Below are positions 34,488 through 41,662 of a stretch of 64,000 nucleotides of DNA, piece by piece. The DNA is from Mycolicibacterium peregrinum (GTDB lineage Bacteria > Actinomycetota > Actinomycetes > Mycobacteriales > Mycobacteriaceae), in the NCBI RefSeq assembly GCF_001665625.1, contig NZ_LZSY01000200.1, forward strand, positions 1-64,000, in the 5' to 3' direction. The translations under genes and the position numbers were made by a program. The notes below the pieces were generated by a model. That model saw nothing but the letters and a program-made list of their open reading frames with translations, did not search any database and was not told the DNA's origin. Position 1 is the stretch's first letter. Each line of letters begins with the position of its first letter.

Positions 34488-34520
34488 GAGTTCCGGACTG
34501 CGCTGGGATCCGGACCTCCC

Positions 34521-34526
34521 TACTCT
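34521..34526 (+). promoter_or_regulatory. -10 box for the formylglycine-generating enzyme gene
   Basis: TACTCT ends 6 bases before the ATG at 34533, giving a predicted leaderless transcript; no ribosome-binding site is visible. A separate promoter here means the gene need not depend on the patatin-galK transcript. Confidence 0.45.
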
Positions 34527-34532
34527 GTCCGA

Positions 34533-35408
34533 ATGCTCACCGAACTCGTCGAACTTGACGGCGGCACGTACCGCATGGGATCGCAGAACTTCTATCCCGA
34601 GGAATCGCCGGTGCATGACGTGACGGTCGCACCGTTTGCCATCGAGCGCCATCCGGTCACCAACGCCCAGTTCGCCGAGTTCGTGGCTGCCACAGGTTAT
34701 GTCACGGTCGCCGAGCAACAACTGGATCCGGCAGCGTTTCCAGGGGTGTCCGCCGACGAGCTCGTCCCGGGTGCCCTCGTGTTCCGAGCGACCGACGGGC
34801 CGGTCGACCTGCGCGACTGGCGGCAATGGTGGACCTGGGCGGAGGGGGCCTGCTGGAAGCATCCGAAGGGGTCCGGGTCGACCATCGCCGACCGGCCGGA
34901 CCACCCTGTGGTCCAGGTCGCGTACCCGGACGCAGCGGCGTACGCAGCGTGGGCCGGACGTTTGCTGCCCACCGAAGATCAATGGGAGTATGCGGCCGGC
35001 GCGGGTTCGGCCACCGTCTATGCCTGGGGCGACGATGTGCGGCCGGGCGGGCGGCTGATGGCCAACACGTGGCAAGGCCAGTTCCCGTACCGCAATGACG
35101 GGGCACTGGGTTGGATCGGGACTTCACCGGTTGGCGCGTTCCCGTCGAATGCTTTTGGCCTGTTCGACATGATCGGCAACGTGTGGGAGTGGACCGCTAC
35201 CCGCTTCACACCCAGGCATCAAGAGACCACCGAGGCATCTGGATGCTGCCCCACACCTACCGGTGACCCGTCGGTGATGCAGACCCTCAAAGGTGGGTCA
35301 CACCTGTGCGCCCCCGAGTACTGCCATCGCTACCGGCCGGCCGCCCGGTCCTCGCAATCGCAGGACAGCGCCACTACTCACATCGGTTTTCGTTGTGTCG
35401 CGAGCTAG
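34533..35408 (+). CDS. Formylglycine-generating enzyme (sulfatase activator)
   Basis: The 291-residue FGE-sulfatase-domain protein oxidises the active-site cysteine of type I sulfatases to formylglycine. It shows GTYRMGSQNFYPEE at the N terminus, RLPTEDQWEYAAG in the centre, FDMIGNVWEW, and the two catalytic cysteines Cys259 and Cys264 in HLCAPEYCHRYRPAAR, which bind copper in aerobic FGEs. Length and motifs match bacterial FGE (about 290-310). The sulfatase it should activate is encoded two genes downstream. Confidence 0.94.
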   Translation: MLTELVELDGGTYRMGSQNFYPEESPVHDVTVAPFAIERHPVTNAQFAEFVAATGYVTVAEQQLDPAAFPGVSADELVPGALVFRATDGPVDLRDWRQWWTWAEGACWKHPKGSGSTIADRPDHPVVQVAYPDAAAYAAWAGRLLPTEDQWEYAAGAGSATVYAWGDDVRPGGRLMANTWQGQFPYRNDGALGWIGTSPVGAFPSNAFGLFDMIGNVWEWTATRFTPRHQETTEASGCCPTPTGDPSVMQTLKGGSHLCAPEYCHRYRPAARSSQSQDSATTHIGFRCVAS

Positions 35409-35472
35409 CGTGCGGTGGCGGAAGCCGCGTCTAAACGCCGCCTCATAGCCGCTGGCCTAGGGCTTTACGAAG

Positions 35473-35532
35473 TAACAGGTGGCGTAACACGCGCCGTATC
35501 GCCACCAGGTGTCAGCGGTGGCACAGTGAGGT
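35473..35532 (+). promoter_or_regulatory. Motif cluster upstream of the GntR regulator
   Basis: The region holds GGTGGCGTAAC (35478-35488), CAGGTGTC (35506-35513) and ACAGTGAGGT (35523-35532), all three of which recur in the same order upstream of the ABC transporter operon at 41566-41636. GTAAC also occurs twice here at an 11-base period, and GGTGGCG/CGCCACC arms (35478-35484, 35500-35506) form an inverted repeat. Binding by the adjacent GntR protein is inferred. Confidence 0.5.
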
Positions 35533-35533
35533 C

Positions 35534-36346
35534 ATGACCCGCCGCCCGCACATCCCGCCGAAGGACTTTCCCCGTCCTGCGACCAGGGAGTATGCAGGCA
35601 CTCGGGCCGACGCCGCCCGGTGGGCCCGCGATGTTCTGCGCGGCCAGATCCTCGACGGTGTCTATGGCGGATTGGCGGCCGCGCGCCCGATGTTGCCGCC
35701 GGAGAACGAACTCGCCGCCGAGTTCGGAGTCAGCCGCAACGCGATCCGTGAAGCGCTGGAGCTGCTCCGCGGCGAGGGCCTGATCACCCGGGTGCAGGGC
35801 GCAGGGACCTTCGTCACCGGCGCCAAGCTGAGCCAGCGCATCGATCGCCTCGAGGGGTTGGCCGAGTCTCTGGCGGGGCACCAACTCCCCGTCGAGAACA
35901 CGGTGCTCTCCGTGCGCGAGTCGGTTGCGTCGCCCTTCGTCGCCGCCAAACTTCAATTGCCCGAGAACGCACCGATTCTCTTCATCGAACGGCTGCGGTC
36001 CGTCGGCGGGGTGCCGCTGTCGCTGGACACCACGTCGTTGCGGATCGGGGCGATACCCGTGGACGCCAACCTCGATCGCCAAGATGTGTTCGCCTTGATA
36101 GAACGCGAACTCGGCATGCGGCTGGGTTGGGCCGAGATGACCGTGGAGTCCGTCTCGGCGGATGCCGATACCGCCGCACTTCTGCAAGTCCGTTCCGGCG
36201 CACCACTGTTGCTACTGCACCGGTTGACCCACCTGGAAGATGGGACCCCGTTCGACTTCGAGACCGTGCGCTATCGCGGGGATCGATGCTCCTTGATGAC
36301 GATTGCCGCGCGATCGCCTGACCAACCGTCACAGCCGCCAAAGTAG
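35534..36346 (+). CDS. GntR-family (HutC-type) transcriptional regulator
   Basis: The 270-residue regulator has an N-terminal winged helix-turn-helix (about residues 30-97; ENELAAEFGVSRNAIREAL then GLITRVQGAGTFV) and a C-terminal UTRA effector domain ending ETVRYRGDRCSL. HutC-type members bind a small metabolite that releases DNA. It sits between the formylglycine-generating enzyme and the sulfatase, all on one strand with gaps of 125 and 62 bases, so it is the likely local regulator, with a sulfate ester or sulfonate as possible effector. Confidence 0.9.
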   Translation: MTRRPHIPPKDFPRPATREYAGTRADAARWARDVLRGQILDGVYGGLAAARPMLPPENELAAEFGVSRNAIREALELLRGEGLITRVQGAGTFVTGAKLSQRIDRLEGLAESLAGHQLPVENTVLSVRESVASPFVAAKLQLPENAPILFIERLRSVGGVPLSLDTTSLRIGAIPVDANLDRQDVFALIERELGMRLGWAEMTVESVSADADTAALLQVRSGAPLLLLHRLTHLEDGTPFDFETVRYRGDRCSLMTIAARSPDQPSQPPK

Positions 36347-36408
36347 CCGGCACTTCTCCGCTTCACCTTCACTGGATTTCACCCTATCGACAGAGAGGTA
36401 GCTCAACC

Positions 36409-37761
36409 ATGCCCAAAAAACCCAACATCGTGTATTTCCACGTCGACAACCTAGGAATGGGCGAGCTCGGCTGCTACGGCGGTGGCATCCTTCGTGGCGC
36501 TGACACCACCCGGATGGACGCGTTCGCCGCCGAGTCGCTGAAGCTGTCGCATTTCGTCGTCGAACCGCAGTGCACACCCACCCGCTCCGCCTTGATGACC
36601 GGGCGATACCCGATCCGATCCGGCAATCACACCATCGCGCTGGGCGGAAACGGAGGTGGCATCGTGGCCTGGGAACGCACCATGGGTGACATCCTGTCCG
36701 AAGCCGGCTACGCCACAGCATGTTTCGGGAAGTGGCACATCGGTGCCGAGGATGGTCGGTGGCCCACCGATCACGGCTTCGACGAATGGTACGGCCCGGC
36801 CCGCACCTATGACGAGTGCCTGTGGCCCGACGACCCGTGGTACAAGGCCGAGCGCGACGGCTACTCCTACATGTACGACGGGACCAAGACCGACGGCGTC
36901 CGGACCACCGATCAACAGCTCACGGTCAAACTCAAAGGTGAGGTAGACGGCGAATATGACCGGCGTGCCAAGGATTTCATGAAACGAAGCGTCGAGGACG
37001 ACAAGCCGTTCTACCTGTACCACAACCACTCGTTGATGCATTTCCCCATGGAGGTCCGCGAGGAGTTCAAGGGCAAGAGCACCAATGGCGCGTGGGGTGA
37101 TTCGTTGCTCATGCTCGACCACGACTTCGGCAGCATCCTGGACTACCTGACCGAACTCGGCGTCGAGGACAACACCATCGTCATCATGGCCGGTGACAAC
37201 GGCGCCGAGGACCACCTGGCCGGCCGTGGTACCGCGGGGTTCTTCGACGGGTCCTACTTCAGCTCCGCTGAGGGCGGTATCCGTACACCGTGTCTGATCC
37301 GTTGGCCGGGACACGTGCCGGTGCGCGAGAGCAACGAGATGGTTCACGTCACCGATATGTTCCCGACCTTGCTGCGGTGGGTCGGATGCGAGATTCCCGA
37401 AGACCGGATCATCGACGGTATCGATCAGCGGGAATTCTTCAGTGGGGCAGAGGAATCCAAGCGCGAGGGCTGCATGGTGTGGCTCAACGAGGAGCTGCAC
37501 GCGGTGAAGTGGTCGCAGTTCAAGATCAACTTCAAACGCCAGCAGCATTTCCACGACCCGGAGATACCGCTGGGCTTCGCGCGGATCACGAACCTGCTGG
37601 AGGACCCGAAGGAACGTGAAGCGGTCAACCAGACCTGGGTGCGGTGGTGGGTGATGCAGCACGCGTACCGCTTCATCCAGGAGTTCGACGCCAGTGTCGA
37701 GACCGAGGAGTTGATTCCGGCCGGCGCGCCCATCGATTTCGTTCCCGCCCGCAGTCAGTAA
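36409..37761 (+). CDS. Type I (formylglycine) sulfatase
   Basis: The 450-residue sulfatase hydrolyses a sulfate ester. The modification motif CTPTR is at residues 55-59, where Cys55 would become formylglycine; metal ligands are D13/N14 in HVDNLG and the pair in AGDNGAED, and GKWHIG is the conserved lysine segment. There is no signal peptide, so it appears cytoplasmic and would need substrate import. GAGAGG precedes the ATG by 10 bases. The adjacent FGE gene supplies the activating enzyme. The natural substrate cannot be told; aryl and alkyl sulfates are both possible. Confidence 0.93.
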   Translation: MPKKPNIVYFHVDNLGMGELGCYGGGILRGADTTRMDAFAAESLKLSHFVVEPQCTPTRSALMTGRYPIRSGNHTIALGGNGGGIVAWERTMGDILSEAGYATACFGKWHIGAEDGRWPTDHGFDEWYGPARTYDECLWPDDPWYKAERDGYSYMYDGTKTDGVRTTDQQLTVKLKGEVDGEYDRRAKDFMKRSVEDDKPFYLYHNHSLMHFPMEVREEFKGKSTNGAWGDSLLMLDHDFGSILDYLTELGVEDNTIVIMAGDNGAEDHLAGRGTAGFFDGSYFSSAEGGIRTPCLIRWPGHVPVRESNEMVHVTDMFPTLLRWVGCEIPEDRIIDGIDQREFFSGAEESKREGCMVWLNEELHAVKWSQFKINFKRQQHFHDPEIPLGFARITNLLEDPKEREAVNQTWVRWWVMQHAYRFIQEFDASVETEELIPAGAPIDFVPARSQ

Positions 37762-37769
37762 CCCCGGAA

Positions 37770-37798
37770 GCCCTGTCCGCCAAGTCGGCGGGCAGGGC
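37770..37798 (+). terminator. Terminator after the sulfatase gene
   Basis: A 12-bp stem (37770-37781 with 37787-37798, one G-U pair) and 5-base loop are followed by CTCCTTT. It starts 8 bases past the sulfatase stop and separates it from the GyrB-type gene. Confidence 0.75.
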
Positions 37799-37821
37799 CT
37801 CCTTTCGAGAGGACCCCGGCT

Positions 37822-39738
37822 ATGACCACCAGCTATGGTGCCGAATCGATCACGATCCTCGAAGGACTCGACGTTGTCCGCAAACGACCCGGGATGTACA
37901 TCGGGTCGACCAGTGAACGCGGTCTGCACCACATGGTCTGGGAGGTTGTCGACAACGGGGTCGACGAGGCAATGGCCGGGCATGCCACCCGCGTCGACGT
38001 CGTGCTGCTCGCGGACGGCGGTGTCGAGGTGCGCGACGACGGACGCGGCATCCCGGTCGCCATGCACGAGACGGGTATTCCCACCGTCGACGTCGTGATG
38101 ACCCAGCTGCACGCAGGCGGAAAGTTCGACGGCGACTCCTACCAGGTGTCCGGAGGCCTGCATGGCGTGGGCGTTTCCGTCGTCAACGCGCTCTCGACAC
38201 GCCTCGAAGTTGTCGTCCACCGTGACGGCTACGAATGGTTCCAACGCTACGACTACTCGGAACCGGGCACCCTCACCCGCGGTACCGCCTCGACGCTCAC
38301 CGGCACCACGGTCCGATTCTGGTCGGACCCGGATGTTTTCGAGATCACCGAGTACAACGTCGAGATCATTGCGCGGCGCCTGCAGGAAATGGCCTTTCTC
38401 AACAAAGGCCTCGTCCTCACGCTCGCCGACCTGCGTGGCTCCGGCGGGGACACCCGCATCTACCACCATCCGGGTGGGTTGATCGATTTCGTCGGTCACA
38501 TCAATCGCGTGAAGGACCCGATTCAACAGAGCATCATCGCGTTCGAGGGCGCCGGGCCGGGCCACGAGGTGGAAATCGCCATGCAGTGGAACGGCGGGTA
38601 TTCGGAGTCGGTACACACCTTCGCCAACACGATCAACACGCATGAGGGCGGTACCCATGAAGAGGGTTTCCGCGCGGCATTGACGAGTGTGGTGAACAAG
38701 TACGCCAAGGAGAAAAAACTCCTCAAGGACAAGGATCCGAACCTCACCGGTGACGACATCCGCGAGGGGTTGGCGGCGGTGATCTCGGTGAGGGTGGCCG
38801 AGCCGCAGTTCGAGGGGCAGACAAAGACCAAGCTCGGTAACGCCGCGATCCGGTCGTTTGTGCAGAAGGTCTGCCATGAGCAGCTGACGCACTGGTTCGA
38901 GGCGAACCCGGCCGAGGCCAAAGTCATCATCGTCAAGATCGCGTCGTCGGCGCAGGCCCGGGTTGCCGCCCGCAAGGCGCGAGACCTCGTGCGCCGAAAG
39001 AGCGCCACCGACATCGGCGGGCTGCCAGGCAAGCTGGCAGACTGCCGTTCCACCGATCCGGGCAGGTCCGAACTGTATGTGGTGGAGGGTGATTCGGCCG
39101 GCGGTTCGGCCAAGAGCGGCCGCGACTCGATGTTCCAGGCCATCTTGCCGCTGCGGGGCAAGATCATCAACGTCGAAAAGTCCCGTATCGACCGGGTTCT
39201 GAAGAACACCGAAGTCCAGGCCATCATCACCGCCCTGGGAACCGGGATTCACGACGAGTTCGACATCACCAGACTGCGGTATCACAAGATCGTGTTGATG
39301 GCCGACGCCGATGTCGACGGCCAGCACATCTCCACCCTGCTGCTGACCCTGCTGTTCCGGTTCATGAAGCCTCTGATCGAACATGGCCATGTGTTCCTGG
39401 CTCAGCCGCCGCTGTACAAACTCAAATGGCAACGCAGTCAGCCGGAATTCGCCTATTCCGACCGGGAACGCGACGTACTGCTGGACTCGGGCGTCAAGGC
39501 CGGCATGAAGATCAACAAGGATGACGGCATCCAGCGCTACAAGGGTCTCGGCGAGATGGATGCCAAGGAACTGTGGGAAACCACCATGGACCCGTCGGTG
39601 CGGGTGCTGCGGCAGGTGACACTCGACGATGCGGCCGCGGCCGACGTGCTGTTCTCGATTCTCATGGGCGACGACGTAGAAGCGCGGCGCAGCTTCATCA
39701 CCCGCAACGCGAAGGACATCCGGTTCCTCGACGTCTGA
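37822..39738 (+). CDS. Second GyrB/ParE-type topoisomerase ATPase subunit, orphan
   Basis: The 638-residue protein has the GHKL ATPase site (EVVDNGVDEA, DDGRGIP, GGLHGVGVSVVNALS), a transducer domain, and the TOPRIM domain (EGDSAGGSAKSGRD, PLRGKIINVEK, ADADVDG), then the GyrB C-terminal IQRYKGLGEM. All catalytic motifs are intact. Fast-growing mycobacteria can carry a second type II enzyme beside gyrase; in M. smegmatis TopoN is paired with an adjacent TopoM. Here no GyrA/ParC-type gene follows or precedes it. GAGAGGA lies 8 bases before the ATG. It may pair with chromosomal GyrA or a distant partner. Confidence 0.93.
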   Translation: MTTSYGAESITILEGLDVVRKRPGMYIGSTSERGLHHMVWEVVDNGVDEAMAGHATRVDVVLLADGGVEVRDDGRGIPVAMHETGIPTVDVVMTQLHAGGKFDGDSYQVSGGLHGVGVSVVNALSTRLEVVVHRDGYEWFQRYDYSEPGTLTRGTASTLTGTTVRFWSDPDVFEITEYNVEIIARRLQEMAFLNKGLVLTLADLRGSGGDTRIYHHPGGLIDFVGHINRVKDPIQQSIIAFEGAGPGHEVEIAMQWNGGYSESVHTFANTINTHEGGTHEEGFRAALTSVVNKYAKEKKLLKDKDPNLTGDDIREGLAAVISVRVAEPQFEGQTKTKLGNAAIRSFVQKVCHEQLTHWFEANPAEAKVIIVKIASSAQARVAARKARDLVRRKSATDIGGLPGKLADCRSTDPGRSELYVVEGDSAGGSAKSGRDSMFQAILPLRGKIINVEKSRIDRVLKNTEVQAIITALGTGIHDEFDITRLRYHKIVLMADADVDGQHISTLLLTLLFRFMKPLIEHGHVFLAQPPLYKLKWQRSQPEFAYSDRERDVLLDSGVKAGMKINKDDGIQRYKGLGEMDAKELWETTMDPSVRVLRQVTLDDAAAADVLFSILMGDDVEARRSFITRNAKDIRFLDV

Positions 39739-39765
39739 CCCCTCTCCGTCCCACATCCCTTTCGC

Positions 39766-39843
39766 GACGCTGTGACGAGCGTGCAGCCTTTCCGGCCAGA
39801 ACTGCGGGATCATGCGGAAAAGCTGCACACTCGTCACAGCGTC
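39766..39843. repeat. 78-bp palindromic intergenic element, copy A
   Basis: Near-perfect 22-bp terminal inverted arms (39766-39787 and 39822-39843, one mismatch) begin GACGCTGTGACGAG. The inner part carries CCAGAACTGCG and a second weaker dyad. A homologous element lies at 51060-51134. Both follow the 3' end of a gene. It looks like a REP/MITE-type dispersed palindrome and could also terminate transcription. Confidence 0.85.
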
Positions 39844-39932
39844 GTCGCCACACACCCCAGACCGGACCTCGCCTGTGGATAACCAAGGCCCGGGGGCCGG
39901 AATCTGTCGGTCAGCCTGCCGATGCTGGCTTC

Positions 39933-40868
39933 ATGGACGGACAGTTTCCGGGCGGCCTTTTCGGGCGAGCGCGCGTACCGTTTCTCGGTGGTGAAGCGAT
40001 CCGCACCGGCCGCATCAGCGCGCGCGATCTCGAGACGAAGTATCGCGCTGTCTATCGCAATGTGTATCTGGCCAACGACGTCGCCCTGACGCCGGAACTG
40101 CGGGCTCGGGCAGCGTGGTTGTTCGCCGGCGCCGATGCGGTGCTGAGCGGGATCTCGGCCGCGGCGGTCTATGGCACCAAGTGGCTCGACGCCAATGCAC
40201 CGGCTGAGGTTGTGCGGGCCAATCGTCATGCGCCAGAAGGGCTCCGAGTGCATTCGTATGCACTTGCGCCAGAAGATGTTCGCGAGTTCGACGGGATGCG
40301 GCTCACCACCGAGGCGCGTACGGCGTTCGATCTGGGTCGGCTGTTGCCGACCACCGAGGCGATACCGATCCTGGATGCGCTGATGAACAAGACCAAACTG
40401 GACCCCGACGCAGTGTGGCGCTTGGTCGACGTGAATCCAGGGATCCGCGGTATCGATCGTCTGCGGATATCTCTGGCACAGTCTGACGGTGGTGCCGAGT
40501 CGCCGCTCGAGACACGCACTCGGCTCGTGCTGCAGGACACATGCATACCAGGGCTCGAAACTCAGATCCCGTTCTACGACCAGTGGGGTTTGGTTTGCAC
40601 TCGAGTGTCGATGGGCTGGCGCCGATGGAAGGTCGCGGTCGAATGCGACGAGGAGCCCGATTCTGCGGGTCACCGCACGTGGGTGCACGAGCAAACGGCC
40701 GAACTTGAAGCCCGCGGCTGGGTCGTGGTGTGGGTGACCGAGTCAATGGTGTTCGGGCAGAACAACCTTGTCCAGCGGGTACGGCAGAAGTTGTGGGCCG
40801 CGCAAGACCGGGCCATCACGACCCCTCGGGCAGCGCCAGATATGCCAGGACCAGCGCGCCTTCCATGA
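39933..40868 (+). CDS. AbiEi/DUF559-like protein with Vsr-type C-terminal domain
   Basis: The 311-residue protein has an N-terminal region common in actinobacterial AbiEi-like proteins (VYRNVYL, SGISAAAVYG) and a C-terminal domain with VAVECDEE and LEARGWVVVWVTE, the pattern of a PD-(D/E)xK/Vsr-like (DUF559) nuclease fold. Members are numerous in mycobacteria and their function is not established; no AbiEii toxin gene is adjacent. ATG 39933 is preferred: GATGCT ends 6 bases before it, suggesting a leaderless mRNA. It starts 90 bases after the palindromic element. Its last 53 bases overlap the convergent DUF202 gene. Confidence 0.75.
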   Translation: MDGQFPGGLFGRARVPFLGGEAIRTGRISARDLETKYRAVYRNVYLANDVALTPELRARAAWLFAGADAVLSGISAAAVYGTKWLDANAPAEVVRANRHAPEGLRVHSYALAPEDVREFDGMRLTTEARTAFDLGRLLPTTEAIPILDALMNKTKLDPDAVWRLVDVNPGIRGIDRLRISLAQSDGGAESPLETRTRLVLQDTCIPGLETQIPFYDQWGLVCTRVSMGWRRWKVAVECDEEPDSAGHRTWVHEQTAELEARGWVVVWVTESMVFGQNNLVQRVRQKLWAAQDRAITTPRAAPDMPGPARLP

Positions 40869-41154
40869 TGACGGCGGTCCCGATCGCCGGCACACACCGG
40901 CGGCCCGTCGCGGTGCAGGGCCGCGGGTCCGCCCGTAGTTGTCGGCGTCGGTGGACGCCCACGGCATACACGGCGGCGGCGAGAGCGGCCGTGCCGACAA
41001 AGACCGCGATGCGCGCTGGGCTGCTCAAGAAGTGTCGGTCGCGCACCAACAGCAGCGCCCCGGAGACCGCGACGGCCAGGGCGGTGCGTGTCCACGCCAA
41101 CGTTGTCCGTTCGGCCTGCAAACCGCGATCCTGCACCAACGCCAGGCGGGTCAT
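40816..41154 (-). CDS. DUF202-family membrane protein (second of a pair)
   Basis: The 112-residue protein has the DUF202 opening ERTTLAWTRTALAVAVSGAL followed by three hydrophobic helices. Its ATG overlaps the stop of the preceding gene (ATGA), so it is translationally coupled to the other DUF202 protein. The pair may form a heteromeric membrane complex; function unknown. The 3' end overlaps the convergent DUF559-like gene by 53 bases, a long overlap for mycobacteria, which could mean one of the two stops is evolutionarily recent. Confidence 0.8.
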   Translation of the reverse strand: MTRLALVQDRGLQAERTTLAWTRTALAVAVSGALLLVRDRHFLSSPARIAVFVGTAALAAAVYAVGVHRRRQLRADPRPCTATGRRCVPAIGTAVIMEGALVLAYLALPEGS

Positions 41155-41519
41155 CGAACGGTCGCGACCATCGCGAAACCCACAGTGACGAAACCCAACA
41201 TCGTCAGACCGACAGTCAGATACGTAGGCATGACGGCACGCGGTAGCGGCTGATCGCGACGCATGGCGCGGTCCACGTGAGCCCACCGGAGCAGGCCGGC
41301 GACCGCGGTCAGGATCGCCATGGCGCCGACCGCCATCCCCAGTATGTGCCGAAGGCCAGGAACTGTCATTTCGGGCATGAATTGCACGACGGCAACCGCC
41401 GCTGCGAGCAAGCCCAGGGACGTGCGCTGCCACGCCAGAAACGTCCGCTCGTTGGCCAGGGTGAACCGATAGTCGGGTTCGATCGGGGTATCGATTGTTG
41501 TTGGGTCCGGGATATCCAC
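41151..41519 (-). CDS. DUF202/YidH-family membrane protein (first of a pair)
   Basis: The 122-residue protein has the DUF202 signature NERTFLAWQRTSLGLLAAAV and three predicted helices. It is the first gene of the pair, with its stop overlapping the start of the second. YidH-like proteins have no firmly known function. It is divergent from the ABC transporter operon. Confidence 0.85.
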   Translation of the reverse strand: MDIPDPTTIDTPIEPDYRFTLANERTFLAWQRTSLGLLAAAVAVVQFMPEMTVPGLRHILGMAVGAMAILTAVAGLLRWAHVDRAMRRDQPLPRAVMPTYLTVGLTMLGFVTVGFAMVATVR

Positions 41520-41565
41520 GGCTGCAATACTTTCCGATGAAAAGGGGGACTGCCGACGCTATCGT

Positions 41566-41636
41566 GGTGGCGTAACTCAGGTGTCGTCTCGGTGCGGATG
41601 GCGTAACTGCTGCGCAACCTCGCATGACAGTGAGGT
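41566..41636 (+). promoter_or_regulatory. Motif cluster upstream of the ABC/SulP operon
   Basis: GGTGGCGTAAC (41566-41576), CAGGTGTC (41578-41585), a second GGCGTAAC (41600-41607) and ACAGTGAGGT (41627-41636) match blocks upstream of the GntR gene at 35478-35532 in the same order. The two TGGCGTAACT copies are about 31 bases apart, three helical turns. This suggests a shared regulator. Confidence 0.5.
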
Positions 41637-41662
41637 AACAGAAGCCGTCGACCCTTGTCGGT

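Noticed and set aside
36451..39855. Very long open frame (over 1100 codons) on the minus strand opposite the sulfatase and GyrB-type genes.
   Set aside because: Its translation is His/Arg/Gly/Val-rich with no recognisable motif, and the plus strand holds two complete enzymes with intact catalytic motifs. It is an artefact of GC-rich codon use.
39573..39932. Upstream in-frame extension of the DUF559-like gene across the palindromic element.
   Set aside because: It would overlap the GyrB-type gene and read through the repeat; the conserved N terminus begins at 39933.
39933..40868. AbiE-type toxin-antitoxin system.
   Set aside because: Only the AbiEi-like/DUF559 component is present; no AbiEii nucleotidyltransferase gene is adjacent.
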